Source of the DNA: Diphasiastrum complanatum
Lineage: Eukaryota; Streptophyta; Lycopodiopsida; Lycopodiales; Lycopodiaceae
Direction: 5' to 3'
NCBI GenBank assembly: GCA_029204225.1
Contig: CM055107.1
Span: 23,423,178 to 23,487,177 of the forward strand
DNA: 64,000 nucleotides
The position numbers and the translations under genes are program-made. Shown here piece by piece: positions 11,820-22,467 of this stretch (position 1 is the first letter of the stretch; each line of letters starts with the position of its first letter). Under the pieces are notes generated by a model. The model was not told the DNA's origin, did no database searches, and saw only the letters and a list, made by a program, of their open reading frames with translations.

Positions 11820-12287
11820 CCAGCGATCAATCTTGCTCCTCTCTATTTGAAGCAAAATAGAAAGAAGTCTCAGAAATCAGCCACGTGTGAAAGATTGAAC
11901 AAGAAATGTCTGAAACCAGCCCTGGAAAACACGAAGAAGAGATGGCAATCATCTCTGATACAGAACAAGCCAAAGTTGCTGAAGCAAGCAACCAATATAC
12001 AGAAAGATGCAAGATCAATGTGAGCTCTTTGTAGGTGCTAGAAAGCTGGAGTAAAGCAAAGAGCATGTGCAGATATTCAGAAAGACGTTCTTAGTATGGT
12101 GCACATGAAGATGCACTCCTGAGGCATAGACCAAGGAGGACACAGGATCAAATCAAAAGCTGAAGCTTTCACATGAAGTGGGAGCAGTGACAACAATGTC
12201 AAAATAATAATAGCTATGAACTTAATAAGATCTGAATAAGATCATTTCATATGATAGTAGCATGAATAAATCTGTGAATGCTCCATT
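11820..12287 (+). mobile_element. Internal region of TRIM-like element, no pol
   Basis: About 470 bases between PBS and polypurine tract. One frame near 11908 opens MSETSPGKHEEEMA and continues for about 40 codons, possibly the start of a gag; another frame runs 11805-12023. No protease, integrase or RT motif is present, so the element would depend on another element for movement. Confidence 0.5.
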
Positions 12288-12297
12288 AAGTGGGGAG
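12288..12297 (+). promoter_or_regulatory. Polypurine tract
   Basis: AAGTGGGGAG immediately precedes the downstream LTR, which begins TGTGAAG. The position and composition are those of the plus-strand primer of LTR elements. Confidence 0.6.
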
Positions 12298-12473
12298 TGT
12301 GAAGAACAATAATGTGCGCATGCACACATGACTAAATAACTAGTTAAAGTGAGAGGGTCCCCAAATGTCACATGACGGTTCGACCACTTTTCTCTCTCTA
12401 TATTGTGTATATTGTGTATGGGCAGTTCGCTCTTCTCTGATTAATCATTAATAAAAGAATGTAGCTACTCACA

Positions 12474-12522
<49 letters not shown>

Positions 12523-12543
12523 TGCGTGATCTCTGAAATGTAA
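12298..12543 (+). mobile_element. 3' LTR of the TRIM-like element
   Basis: Direct repeat of 11130-11362, beginning TGTGAAGAACAATAATG and including a (CT)n run at 12476-12520. Differences from the upstream copy (small insertions such as a doubled 'tattgtgta', and several substitutions) indicate an old insertion. The end is placed at 'gaaatgtaat' by comparison of the two copies. Confidence 0.7.
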
Positions 12544-12639
12544 TTACGAGCACACCTTATTGTAATCTGCTTAAACTACATCAAGCACAAGAAATCACCA
12601 CCAATTTTCTGCTGCAAATACGGCCTGGAAAATGAAAAG

Positions 12640-13128
12640 ATACACAGCGGAGATAGCATGAGTGTACATGTTGAGAAAATCAGAACCATGGCAACACAAT
12701 TGGAGGCAGGTGCAATAATGTGAAGCATTTAGTATTCAGGATTCTGGGGAGTCTTTCTAAGCATTGCGAAGCACTGGTCGTGACACTGGAAGGACGGGAT
12801 AAGAGACGAAATTTAGATTATCTATGCAACTGTTTGATGTAGGATGACGTGAAGAGACAATTATAAGGGAAGCAAGTGGACGTTGCATTCCTCAGTGGAT
12901 TCAAGAATTTCAAGGCCAAGAAAAAACAGTTGCTAGAAAGAAACCAAGCGTGAGCATATTCAAAGAGAAGGAACAATTAAGATGGATTCATGAAGGGGCA
13001 GCGATGTAAAGCGCTACCGCTGTCGAATTTTAGAATTGTGAGGCATTGTCCCAAGAAGCATACAAGAGAAGGCTCATCCGAGAAGTCAATCATGATGACG
13101 AAGAAATAAAGGAAGGCTTATTGCTTTC
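12640..13128 (+). mobile_element. Ty1/copia gag remnant
   Basis: Broken plus-strand frames contain VFRILGSLSKHCEALVVTLE and LDYLCNCLM, matching the Gag segment 'I-L-x-S-L-P...Y..L..T-L-E-G-R...L-x-L-D-Y' of copia elements. Stops and shifts are frequent. It is followed in the correct order by the protease-like region and, further on, integrase, so this was one element. No 5' LTR of its own is identifiable; the TRIM-like 3' LTR abuts it. Confidence 0.6.
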
Positions 13129-13500
13129 ATGAAAATAATAGCTGCTTTAATTTCAAGTGACAAATATTTGTCATCTGAGAGTTGCACCGAAATCATGCTA
13201 CTGGCAAACAAACTTAAGGGAGCCAACACTGAAACTGATATGTTATGGTATTTAGATTTTGCAGCTGCCAGCCACACGACATTTAATAGAGCTTTTACTC
13301 AATTGAATAAAGAGAAGAAAGAAATGCTTGCTCATGTACTTAATCATGTGTCTAATATTGCAAAGAAATTACTTTCCATTAGTGGCATAACTGACATGGG
13401 GTTAAATTACGTATTGTTGACGAATTATTGGATATTGATAAAAGGAGTCTCTGTAGGAATAGGAAACAAAAAAAGAGGGCTTTATGAGGTAGGGGATTCT
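13129..13500 (+). mobile_element. Ty1/copia protease and pre-integrase remnant
   Basis: The frame from 13129 reads LWYLDFAAASHTTFNRAFTQ where copia proteases have 'W-x-L-D-S-G-A-S-x-H-M'. The catalytic D-S-G has become D-F-A. LLSISGITDMGLNYVL and VGIGNKKRGLYEV follow, matching the segment leading to the GAG-pre-integrase domain. It then runs into a (GA)n array (13511-13552). The frame is open for 147 codons but includes the repeat. Confidence 0.65.
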
Positions 13501-13506
13501 CAGAAG

Positions 13507-13510
<4 letters not shown>

Positions 13511-13552
<42 letters not shown>
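13511..13552. repeat. (GA)n microsatellite
   Basis: Perfect GA array of about 42 bp inside the copia remnant. Confidence 0.95.
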
Positions 13553-13558
<6 letters not shown>

Positions 13559-13559
13559 T

Positions 13560-14493
13560 GTGTCACAAATGAAAGGAATCGTTATGGTCAGCAGCTGCTG
13601 CTGTTTATTAACAAAAAACAGTATGCTTAATATGCCATAATTTGCCTTATTATTTTTAGTAAGACAGTTTTGAAGGGCATAAACTCTTGAACTTTCAAAA
13701 TGAAAGGTGCAATCTCTTCGTTTGTCAATGGCACAAAATCATCAAAAATCTTCCACCGTTGAATCTCATAATGATCGTTCCGGTTCTGCCACGTTTGGTA
13801 CCATCATCCATTGAAATGAGTCCAGCTGTCATCATGCCACGTGACAAAAATCCAAGTGGTACAGCGTAACGTGCTTGATGCTCCTTGCTTCAGCTACTGC
13901 TACTCTCGTCTAGGAAAAAGAGATGGATCGCGATCGAGGGCAACATCATCACTGCAAACTGATCTCAACAAAAATCCTTGGCTGCATAGGCGATGATTAA
14001 TAATTCAATGATTTTGGAAGTGGCAGCTTCTATCTTGGGAATCAGGCTGCAGCTATGAAGCCATTCATGCTGAGGCGTAGCAAGAAATGGGTACTCTGAT
14101 GCCTGCAGATAGCAGAAAATCTCCAGCATTCTTATGGGTTTGTTTTCATAAAGATTATGGGAAGTTTCCGGATCCAAGCTTTTCTACATACAGGGAATTT
14201 GGAGTAAAAGATGGGATTATCAGTGCAGGCATCATGGCATTCTATCTACTTGGAGGTGGGCTGGTTCGCTTTTGTGGTTTGGTCAACCAGCTTCTACCCT
14301 CAAGTGATTCTCAACTATCGCCGCAAAAGGTTGGGATCTATTCAGGTGAAATGGCTATGATATCTTTCTGACAATTTTTGGTGTTGACAATTTTTGGAGA
14401 TTCTCGACCTTGGTGTTTTCTGGATGAATGAACATTAGCGTCTATGCGTCTCTCTCTCTCTCTCTGGATGAACCTTGGCGTCTCTGCGTCCGC

Positions 14494-14535
<42 letters not shown>

Positions 14536-14620
14536 TACCAAATGATTGCAACTAATTTGAAGGGCAGCACCATCTGACCATAACATCAGAGAACGGGCCC
14601 TCCACGGCCCGTTATCTCAT
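13560..14620. other. No gene recognised; CT repeats
   Basis: An open frame at 14087-14371 on the plus strand has no recognisable features. Two (CT)n runs, 14449-14465 and 14495-14532, flank a repeated 'tggatgaa(c/t)...ggcgtctctgcgtc' unit. The tract separates the copia protease remnant from its integrase and may be an insertion. Confidence 0.4.
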
Positions 14621-14624
14621 ACAT

Positions 14625-15045
14625 ATTTGGCACAAGAGAGTAGGCCAACTTGGGTTAGCTAATTGCATTACGTAAATTGGCCAAAGAAAATCAGCTTCTA
14701 AGAGACTTCAACTTGGATTTCAATTCAGACATTGCCACATGTGATGCGTGTGTGTATGGAAAGCAAAAGAGCCGTTTTCTAGCTATGAAAGGAAGCATGT
14801 GTCGTAGTTGTTGAATCTAACATTCAAACTTATGCTGGTCTATGAAGGTGGTGACATCATTAGGAGGTGCAGAATACTATGTGATATTTATTGATGATTT
14901 TTCTCGGAGGGTATTCATACAAGTCCTTAAGAATACCAACCCTTTGAGACGTTCAAATTTTCAAGAAGTATGCCTAAAAGGTCCCAAGAAAAAGAGTGAG
15001 GATAGACAACAGAGAGGAATTCAAAAGCGATAAGAACAAGCATTG
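14625..15045 (+). mobile_element. Ty1/copia integrase N-terminal remnant
   Basis: The GAG-pre-integrase zinc region is seen as CDACVYGKQKSRF near 14738-14776. The integrase core follows as MKVVTSLGGAEYYVIFIDDFSR (first catalytic Asp in F-I-D-D) and, after a shift, a damaged 'R-x-D-N-x-x-E-F' at about 14995-15025. The third catalytic residue lies beyond the break. At least two frameshifts. Confidence 0.75.
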
Positions 15046-15094
15046 GGCTACCAGATGCACTCATGGGGCTTAAAGACACGATTGCGTTTAACCC

Positions 15095-15320
15095 CATGTG
15101 CTAATTCACCCACAATAAGCTCGTGTCCACTCAACAGGTATAAAAACCTAGATGGCCCAGGCGCCTAGTAGATGCACTTACTAAAGCTTATGATAGACCT
15201 TTCAGCTATTACTTTGTAAATGTAAAGATGCATTGTTGCGAAAATTCTTTAGGAATGCTCCCGTTGTAAGTCAATTTTCGTCTGGACTTCCACATTGTTT
15301 CCACAGTTTGCTGAAAGAGG
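15095..15320. repeat. Dispersed repeat, copy A
   Basis: Resembles 33108-33390 over about 200 bases with gaps. Shared words include 'cccatgtgc', 'cacccacaataa', 'atgcacttac', 'attactttg' and 'aagatgcattgttgc'. No coding capacity. Possibly a short interspersed or LTR-derived repeat. Confidence 0.5.
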
Positions 15321-15597
15321 TCACTGAATCTCAATGATCTCTGCCACCAGTTGCCTCAGGAGAGTGATAGCGGACAAAGATTTGAACATCTGTGTTTAGA
15401 GCCATATTCAATTGACCTTCGTCCCGAGTGAACAAGTCTGCTTCCATGTAAAAGCAGCCTTTAACCTACTTCGCCACAGGGTGGCTTTGAATCTCAATGA
15501 TCTCTGCCACTGGCTGCTTCAGGGGAGTGATAGCGGCGGACAAGGCTTTGAACATCTGTGTTTAAAGCCATATTCAATTGATCTTCGCCCTGAGGGG
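15321..15597. repeat. Tandem duplication, 163-bp period
   Basis: The unit beginning 'tgaatctcaatgatctctgc' at 15325 is repeated from 15488. The copies match over about 105 bases through 'gccatattcaattga', 'cttcg' and 'gag', with a few substitutions. Confidence 0.75.
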
Positions 15598-15639
15598 GAT
15601 GAAAGTGTCTTTTGTTTCATACCTTTCAACTTTCAAGAA

Positions 15640-17100
15640 TAAAAAGGTGCATTTGCGTTTCAAAACACATGGCTCGCTGGGAAGAAAAGGAGGGAAGGAG
15701 CAATAAGTAGGTGAGTGTGACATTTGTATCATTACAAGACGTGGTCACAACGTGACGTATCCTTATAACTTACAAGTTACAAAAGTGATTTAAAAAATAG
15801 CAAAAAGTGGGCAAACATACAATTCGTTGTTAGCTAAGAAGAAATACACCAAATAGTACGTACACAGCTAGATTAATGGTATACGCATCAAGGATACGTA
15901 TTACAATTTTCAAACACGATATATTATTCAAATGGCCTCAAACCCTCAAAGTATTGGCGCTGGAAGTCCTCGCTGGCTCAATAGAAAGATTCAGCAGCGG
16001 CAGAATGCCACTCTGCCAACGCCATCTCGCCAGTTTAAGGTTTCAAACATTTAAGCACAAAAAGTGCTTCGCAGTACTACTACGTGTGCACTACGTTCGA
16101 CGTTTGACTTCAAACTTCATATCTATTCAAAATCTAAAGTGTCTTGAAAGTTGAAAGGATAGATAATACCGGAGCTAATGGGAGCCTCGTGAAATTCATT
16201 TTTACATTCTTTTCCACTCATTTTCGGGGTGTCAAAAACGGTCAATTTTTTCCACTCATTTTCCGGGTGTAAAAAACGGTCAATTTTTTTTAATATTTCA
16301 TCTTTTGGTGGTGTCGAAAGGTGCATATTAAAAAAAATTTGACACAATTTTTTTCCCACACATTATGTTTTGTGAAGCTCTGTTTAATTCATAAAAATGT
16401 GAAAATTGATTTTACGAAAGGAAGCCATTTAGTCATATGTACTAAATAGGTGGGGCTTTTTTGTGCCCATTTTTAAACTACCTAAAGAGTACAATGGAAG
16501 CAGTTCTCTAACCCACATTTTTTGAATCTCAAAGGTTGATTATGTTTTTTAAATGTAAATTTTGGGTCATAATAGTCATGCGAACAAAGTCAAATTACTA
16601 TCCATTACACAATGGAAGGAATTTGAGCACAATCTCATTTGCTCGTCTCCTTGCATAATATTATGTGCTTTATAACATAGTTCATATTACGACTAGTATT
16701 CATGAGCATATAAACCAATGTTGGTCGGTTCTCTCATATTTAAAATACTTGTCAATTCAAAGTATTAGCCTATTTTGAAGACCAAAAACTATCGGTTTAA
16801 TATATTAGATTGCATTGCCTATTGATGTTTGAAAAATTATCGAGGGCACAAAAAACACACCACTCGAACTACTCCCCCAAGTCATGAGCTAGCTCTAGAT
16901 CTCGAGTCATGGGCTAGTCACCTCCTGGGACCCATATCCAGGAGCCAAGTTGATTTTGCCCACACCAAGACAACTCTTAGGACCATATCTGGGAGTTCGA
17001 CTGAATTGCCAGACTTGCCAAGCTTAATCAGCAAAATAAAAATTAAGTCCAGAAACGTACTTTACCAAAAACCACTAGATTCTAGGACAAGTGGGACATG
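15640..17100. other. No gene recognised; small tandem repeat
   Basis: No sustained coding region. A 39-bp tandem duplication with 'ccactcatttt(c)cgggg' and 'aaaaacggtcaatttttt' lies at about 16211-16290. Confidence 0.5.
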
Positions 17101-17622
17101 CCAAATCACACCATAACTATAGGGTGAGTCCGGCGGCAGACAAAAACTTGGACAGCTCAACCAGTGCCAGGAATCCAGTCGCCAGGTCTCACTTCTCTCT
17201 ACTAGCTCAAGCCAAGCACAATGCCCATCACCTATTGGTGGCCCCGAGACCATCGAGACCAGTCAATCTATGTTTGAATGTAACATCTTCCAGATTTAAT
17301 ACAGTTGATCCTTCAACCTTTTGCATCTCTAGAATCTAATGGTCCACATCACCAACGTGTGGCTCGCGGTTATGCCACTTGGTCAGTTTGGTGACCACTA
17401 TGTGTTGGGATTTCATGAGTGACTTGTCTTTGCCTTTGGGTACCTTTTGGGGACGGATTCTGAGTTGGCTTTCGAGTTGGTTGGGATTCCACTTATCTGA
17501 AGTCTAAATGGTTAGGCATTTTTCATTTCTAGTTGGCTTTCTAGTGAGTTTATGATGGATGAATGTTAGACTTAGCCGTGTCGCTCAAGTTCCAGTGCCC
17601 TTTAAGATGTATGCGCAACATG
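17100..17622 (+). mobile_element. Probable solo LTR end before a PBS
   Basis: The sequence ends 'gcgcaaca' directly before a strong primer-binding site at 17623, so it is most likely the 3' part of a 5' LTR. The LTR start cannot be fixed and no second copy was found in the window. Confidence 0.4.
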
Positions 17623-17635
17623 TGGTATCAAAGCC
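17623..17635 (+). promoter_or_regulatory. Primer-binding site (tRNA-iMet type)
   Basis: TGGTATCAAAGCC differs at one base from the common plant PBS TGGTATCAGAGCC. No gag or pol follows, so the element is deleted beyond this point. Confidence 0.6.
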
Positions 17636-17639
17636 GACT

Positions 17640-18240
17640 ACACAGTATAAGCACGAATGCGTCCACGGTCGGGGTGGTGGACAGAATGGGGAATTGATGT
17701 GACAAGGTGCTACCCTTGAGATGTAAGCACGGTAAATTTTTTGGGTGTGGGTGTGAGTCTGGCACCGTTTGCACTTAGGACAGATGAGGCCAAGTGTTGC
17801 CTAGGTAGGTGGAAGCACAATATGTGCCTTGTGGGGTGTGGAGAGACATATTCGAACTGTACGGATTAACCATTGATACATAGATGTTGTTCAAATCTGG
17901 GTATAAAGCACGGGTGATTAGCTACTGGTGCGGGATAGTTGCCGATCATTCAGGATGGATGTTTCTCGTGGGCTAATTTTGTGATAGATTTAAGTGGGCA
18001 CGACTAGGCAAAGGTCTAGATCAATCGTGAATGTATGAATGTGAATGCTAAATGCTTTTTTTTTATTTTCACCTCTGCACATCAATAAATTCATGTTTGG
18101 CTTGATGGGAAGTTCTGATTTGTTCCCAGGAGATGAAAGGCTAGATAGAGTTGACTTGGCAGGCGTAGCTACTGCTATGGACTGCGGTCTAATTCTCGTC
18201 CAAGCCCTAGATCACTTCTGACGATTTGTTGTGAGATTAA
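17640..18240. other. No gene recognised
   Basis: The leader-like sequence after the PBS has no open frame of note, and no element boundary can be seen. Confidence 0.4.
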
Positions 18241-18249
18241 AATTCTAAA

Positions 18250-19155
18250 CAACAGATAATGTTGAGTAAAATAATAGCGGAAAGATATCTACTGCTAGCA
18301 TGCATTCCAATATTACAAATCATACATATTATAGAACATAGTATTGTTTGAAGAATTGCTTCTATTATCAGAACTGAATGTACAATGTTTTTCTTGAGCA
18401 TTGTCTGTTTCCCACATCAGCGCATTGGCGCAAGAGAGGTGTAGTTGTCTCTCACGAATAATGTGACTACCTACTGCTAATCTGTAAACTCACTCTCGAG
18501 CTATCTCATACTCTTACAGTTCTGTCTATCTGTGACTGTATATTCTATATCTGTGATCTCCTCTCTTTTTTGTATCTTCTGTTGATCCCTATATGTGATC
18601 AATCCAGGGAACTAATTAAGTTAAAGCTTTATTTAAAAAAAATGCATTAGGCTAAACTGATTCTAGTTTTTTGTCACTGTGCTCTGTACATCAGCTGCTT
18701 TCGGCTCATTACTTTACGCTGCGGACCTTCGCATTTTGCTAAAAGACACCTTCGTGATTTCAAGTGCACCTTCGCATTTTTCGAAAGGCATTTGGAGACA
18801 GTGGCACATTTTTACCGAAGGGCAAAAAATGCGACAAACCCAAAGGTAGGCTGAAAAACATTTTGTAAGGCATTTGTGAGACAGTGTCGCATTTTTTACC
18901 TAATTGCGAAAAATGCGACAGTGTTGGGAGGGTTGGCCTGAATTATTTTTCTAAGTGCTTTTGACTTAGTGCTGCATTTTTCTCATGACCAAAAAATTGC
19001 AACTGTGCGACGAGACAGTTGAAAAACGCAGACTGTGCGAAACGTAGTTCCAAATGCAACAATAAGAAAAAACAACAAGGAAAGACTAAGAAAAAAAAAA
19101 TGCTAAGGCTTTGAAAGATAAAAACTCTTAATTTTTTCAGCACTCTCTAAAGCTA
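18250..19155 (-). mobile_element. 3' LTR-like region of the minus-strand copia
   Basis: It lies immediately downstream (leftward) of the copia RNase H end. It contains 'cgcacagtctgc' and repeated GTGCGA/GCGAAAAATGCGACA words also found in the LTR-like tract after the copia at 54-56 kb. Exact ends are not defined. The right edge is near 'gagagtgctgaaaa' read on the minus strand. Confidence 0.4.
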
Positions 19156-19159
19156 GTAT

Positions 19160-20915
19160 TTTTCTGATCTTGCATGCTGCTTCTCAAAAATTACCTTGTC
19201 AAGAAGCTTCGTGAAGATATCAGCCACCATTTGTTTCGTTAGAACAAACTCGGTCTTCAGCCTGTCTTTCTCAACTAGATCTCTTCTCAGATGATATCTG
19301 ATAGCAATGTGTTTTGTCCTGGAATGAAACACTGGATCCTTCGTCAGATGAATTGCCCAGATGAGATATCCATGAACAATAGTAGCAGCTCATTGTGGTT
19401 CTCTCCTAGTCCGTCAAGGAACTATTTGAGCCATGTAAGCTTGTTCACCATCTTGGCTACTGCAACATACTCTGCTTCGCAAGATGATTGCACAATTATG
19501 GTTTGCTTCCTGCTGATCCATATCACAGTTGCACCGACTACTATTGTGCATCCTCCTAAGACGCTCTTGTAGTCATCTTTCAAGGATGCCCAACTTGCAT
19601 CGCTGTAGGATTTGATCTGGAACCCTCCATGCTGAGGGAAACATAACTCATAATCCTTCATCTATTGAAGGTATTGCAGAATTCTTTTGGTGAACTTCCA
19701 GTGCGTAGGGCCCGAATTGATGTTGAATTGGCTCATCTTAAAAACTGCATAAGTAGTGTTAGGACGTGTATCATCTTCCAAGTACATGAGTGATCCAACC
19801 AGCCTCCTGTAGGGCACATTCTGCATGGCTTCCTGCTCTTCTGCATTTTGCGGGCAGTCCTGTTTCGTCAAAATCGTTCCAGCTACCATCGGTGTATTTG
19901 CTCCCTTGCAGTCTGTCATCTGAAAATCATGAATGATTTTTTGGATGTAACTTGACTGGTGAAGATACAACTTCCCTTTGTCAAGATCTCTGTCAATCTA
20001 CAATCCTAGATAGCATCTTGCTTCCCCTAGGTCTGATATTTCAAAATGTTGTGAAATATTATGCTTCACCTGAGCAATCAAGTCGTCTGTTCTAGATAGA
20101 ATCAAAGTGTCATCGACGTAGACAACAATGATTATAATTTTTTCATCTGTGACATTTGTATAGACATTGTAGTCGGCCATCAATGGGTGAAATCCTAAGG
20201 ATATGAGGGTGTGATCCTTCTTCTTATACCACTACATGGCAGACTGCTTTACTCTGTATATGCTTCTTTGCATTCGGTAGGCATAGTTGGCAAAGCGTGA
20301 GCAGATAGCTGATAGCTTCCTCATACATATAGGAAGGCGGTCTTCTCATCCACTATGTAAATCTTGAGACTGTATGTTACTGCATATGCAAATAGTAGGT
20401 GTAAGGACGAATGCTTTACGACTGGAGGAAAGGTTTCAGTACAATCAACACCATACTTTTGAGAGAAACCTTTTGCTACCAATTTGGCCTTGTATTTTGA
20501 TATGTTGCCATCGGGTCCATACTTGTATTTGAAAACCCACTTGCATTTTATAGTCTTCCTGTTTTCTGGTAGATTCCAGACTTTGTTCTGCTCCATGGAA
20601 TTCATCTCGTCTTCCATTGCTTTAATCCACTTGTTCTTATCTGGAAAGTTGATAGCTTCCTCATACGTTTGAGATTCTCCGCCAAATCCACAAAATTTTT
20701 CTGTTACTAAAGATGAGCTGTCAGGGACAAATTTGACATGTGCTCTTCTTTCTCTCGTGGATCTTCTTGGAGAGTTTGCAGTCATATCAATGGCCTTGCC
20801 TTTGTCAAGCTTCTTGCCTTTGCTGACGGCCGAACTCTGGTGAGTAGCCAGTGTCTTGGGTACAGGTTGCATGCCTCGATGGTCGTCGTCCGAACAGTCA
20901 TTGTCCATCTAGAAA
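19160..20915 (-). mobile_element. Ty1/copia RT-RNase H (decayed)
   Basis: Minus-strand pieces in order: an R-R-S-T-R linker at about 20760; AMEDEMNSMEQNKVW and CKWVFKYKYGPDG (RT start); YVDDTLILS (catalytic box intact, about 20110); DTPM-type ANTPM; RLVGSLMYLEDDTRPN; RNase H with SYSDASWA and SSCEAEYVA; and the element end DIFTKLLDKV near 19200. Stops occur at 19998 and between the RT blocks near 20320, with at least one further frame change. The canonical 'DVKTAFLNG' reads VDEKTAFLYV. A 3'-end fragment of a full element. Confidence 0.9.
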
Positions 20916-21050
20916 TCGAACATCTTTTTTTGGATGCTCAGGGTCTGCTCTCTCTATTGATGTTGGCAGGTCATAATAGCCTCTTGTCAGGATTTCGTAG
21001 CTGACTAGATCTCCGTCAGCCATTGTCTTTGACTCATCAAATTTGACGTC

Positions 21051-21570
21051 TTAGACAGTCTTGATCTGTCTATTGTCAGACATGTAAATCCTGTAGTATG
21101 ACGAATGAACATCATATCCTACAAGGAATCTTGGCTCCACCTTTTCATCTAGCTTTTTTTTTTTTTTTTTTGATCTGAAATGTGGGCATATGCTACGCAT
21201 CCAAAAATGCGCACATGTGTCAGACTTGGTTTGTTGCCACACCAAACCTTGTGTGGCATGCTATGTGCAACACTGGATCTACCTGTCCTATTCTACAGCT
21301 AATTGACTGCAGCTACTGCTTTAGCCCATAAAAATTTTGATGCCCTTGAATAGGCCATCATAGATTTCGCAGCTTCTCTCTGCCACACCATTGTGTTGTG
21401 GTGTGTAAGCTGCAGTCTTCAAGTGAAGTATGCATTTGCTGGTGCAAAACCCTGCAAAGCGTTTGGAGATGTATTCTCCTCCTCTGTCCATTTTCAGCTG
21501 CTTTACCTTTTTGTCAGTCCGTACTACCGATTCCTCTACGAAATGTTCATATTTGTACATTGCATGCGGA
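21051..21570 (-). mobile_element. Ty1/copia integrase part, truncated at 21570
   Basis: The minus strand carries LKMDRGGEYISKRF (second catalytic Asp) and TPQHNGVAERSCE (third catalytic residue, Glu) at about 21350-21500. A C-terminal VEPRFLVGYDVHSSYYRIY follows at about 21090-21150. A poly-T run near 21160 (a K-run in frame) and a stop near 21300 break it. Upstream homology stops abruptly at about 21570, where the non-retrotransposon block begins. Confidence 0.85.
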
Positions 21571-21599
21571 GGTGCTTAATATAGAAAAAATAGTATATC

Positions 21600-22467
21600 T
21601 TCACATTTTGTTTGCATGGAATTCCGAGCCAGAGGCCTCTACGAAGGAAGCTATTTCCATATTAGAAGATGTGTTGTCCAAAGCAGGCTTACATAAAGGC
21701 CACATTAAAATAAAAAAAAGATGACAAGCTATCAGGTAAAACAAGACTTATTCCATGCAAGTCGAACATTGGAGGATCTGAAGCTCAAAGATTTTTATCA
21801 AATTATTCTGGCAAACAATCTAAGGTTCAATACACGGTTTGGAAAGAAATTATTGCAGCAACTCAAGATTTCGAAGAAGAAGGTCCTACTCGTATACACA
21901 AAGTAGAAGTTTGTAAAAAGTTAGACAACATGGTGAAATACTTGAGAAAATATAAATTTTCAAATACTGATGTTCAAATGATACAAAAAACAACCAATGA
22001 ATTTGTGGATGCAGTTCAAATGACATGGGGTGATGATCATATAACACATTATATGGTAAGATTTTGATTTTACACTACAATAGACAAATATGTGCAATTA
22101 AATTAGATACTTTTGGTACTGATTTAGATTATATTTTTATGACATATTACGACATCATTCGACATTCTTTGCAAGAAATAGTGGAAGTCTTAGCATATGA
22201 TCATCACAAGGAATGAAAAAATCTCATTGGCAAGCAAGAGCGGCATTTCATAAAAGTACACAACATGGTGGGACAAGCACAAAAAACAGCTATATGCTGC
22301 AACTTTTTCAATGGTTTTACAGAAGAATCCAAATTCGTCAAAATCGACGGATTATAAAAAATTTCATAAAACATGCAAATTTATACAAGCCAGTAGGCTA
22401 TAGACACACAATAAAATTTTGTATATTAAAGAAAAATATTTACAAAGTACAATTCAGCAGTATCTAA
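21600..22467 (+). pseudogene. Unknown gene W (broken)
   Basis: Plus-strand frames join into one protein-like region. EASTKEAISILEDVLSKAGL is seen at about 21630-21690, then an uninterrupted frame at about 21725-22056 with TVWKEIIAATQDFEEEG and VQMTWGDDHITHYM. After a one-base shift near 22060, DTFGTDLDYIFMTYYDIIRH follows. The last frame (22213-22467) has SHWQARAAFHKSTQHGG, then QLFQWFYRR and a basic tail. The 'H/F...T-Q-H-G-G' ending reminds me of unannotated eukaryotic transposon proteins, but I cannot name the family. It converges with gene X copy 1, their ends meeting at about 22465. Two frameshifts mark it as a pseudogene. Confidence 0.4.

Noticed and set aside
14087-14371. 94-codon plus-strand frame
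   Set aside because: No recognisable domain, no splice or neighbour context, and it runs into a CT-repeat area; chance cannot be excluded.
22057-22084. A 28-bp intron in gene W starting at GTAAGA
   Set aside because: Too short for a plant intron; a one-base frameshift explains the change of frame more simply.
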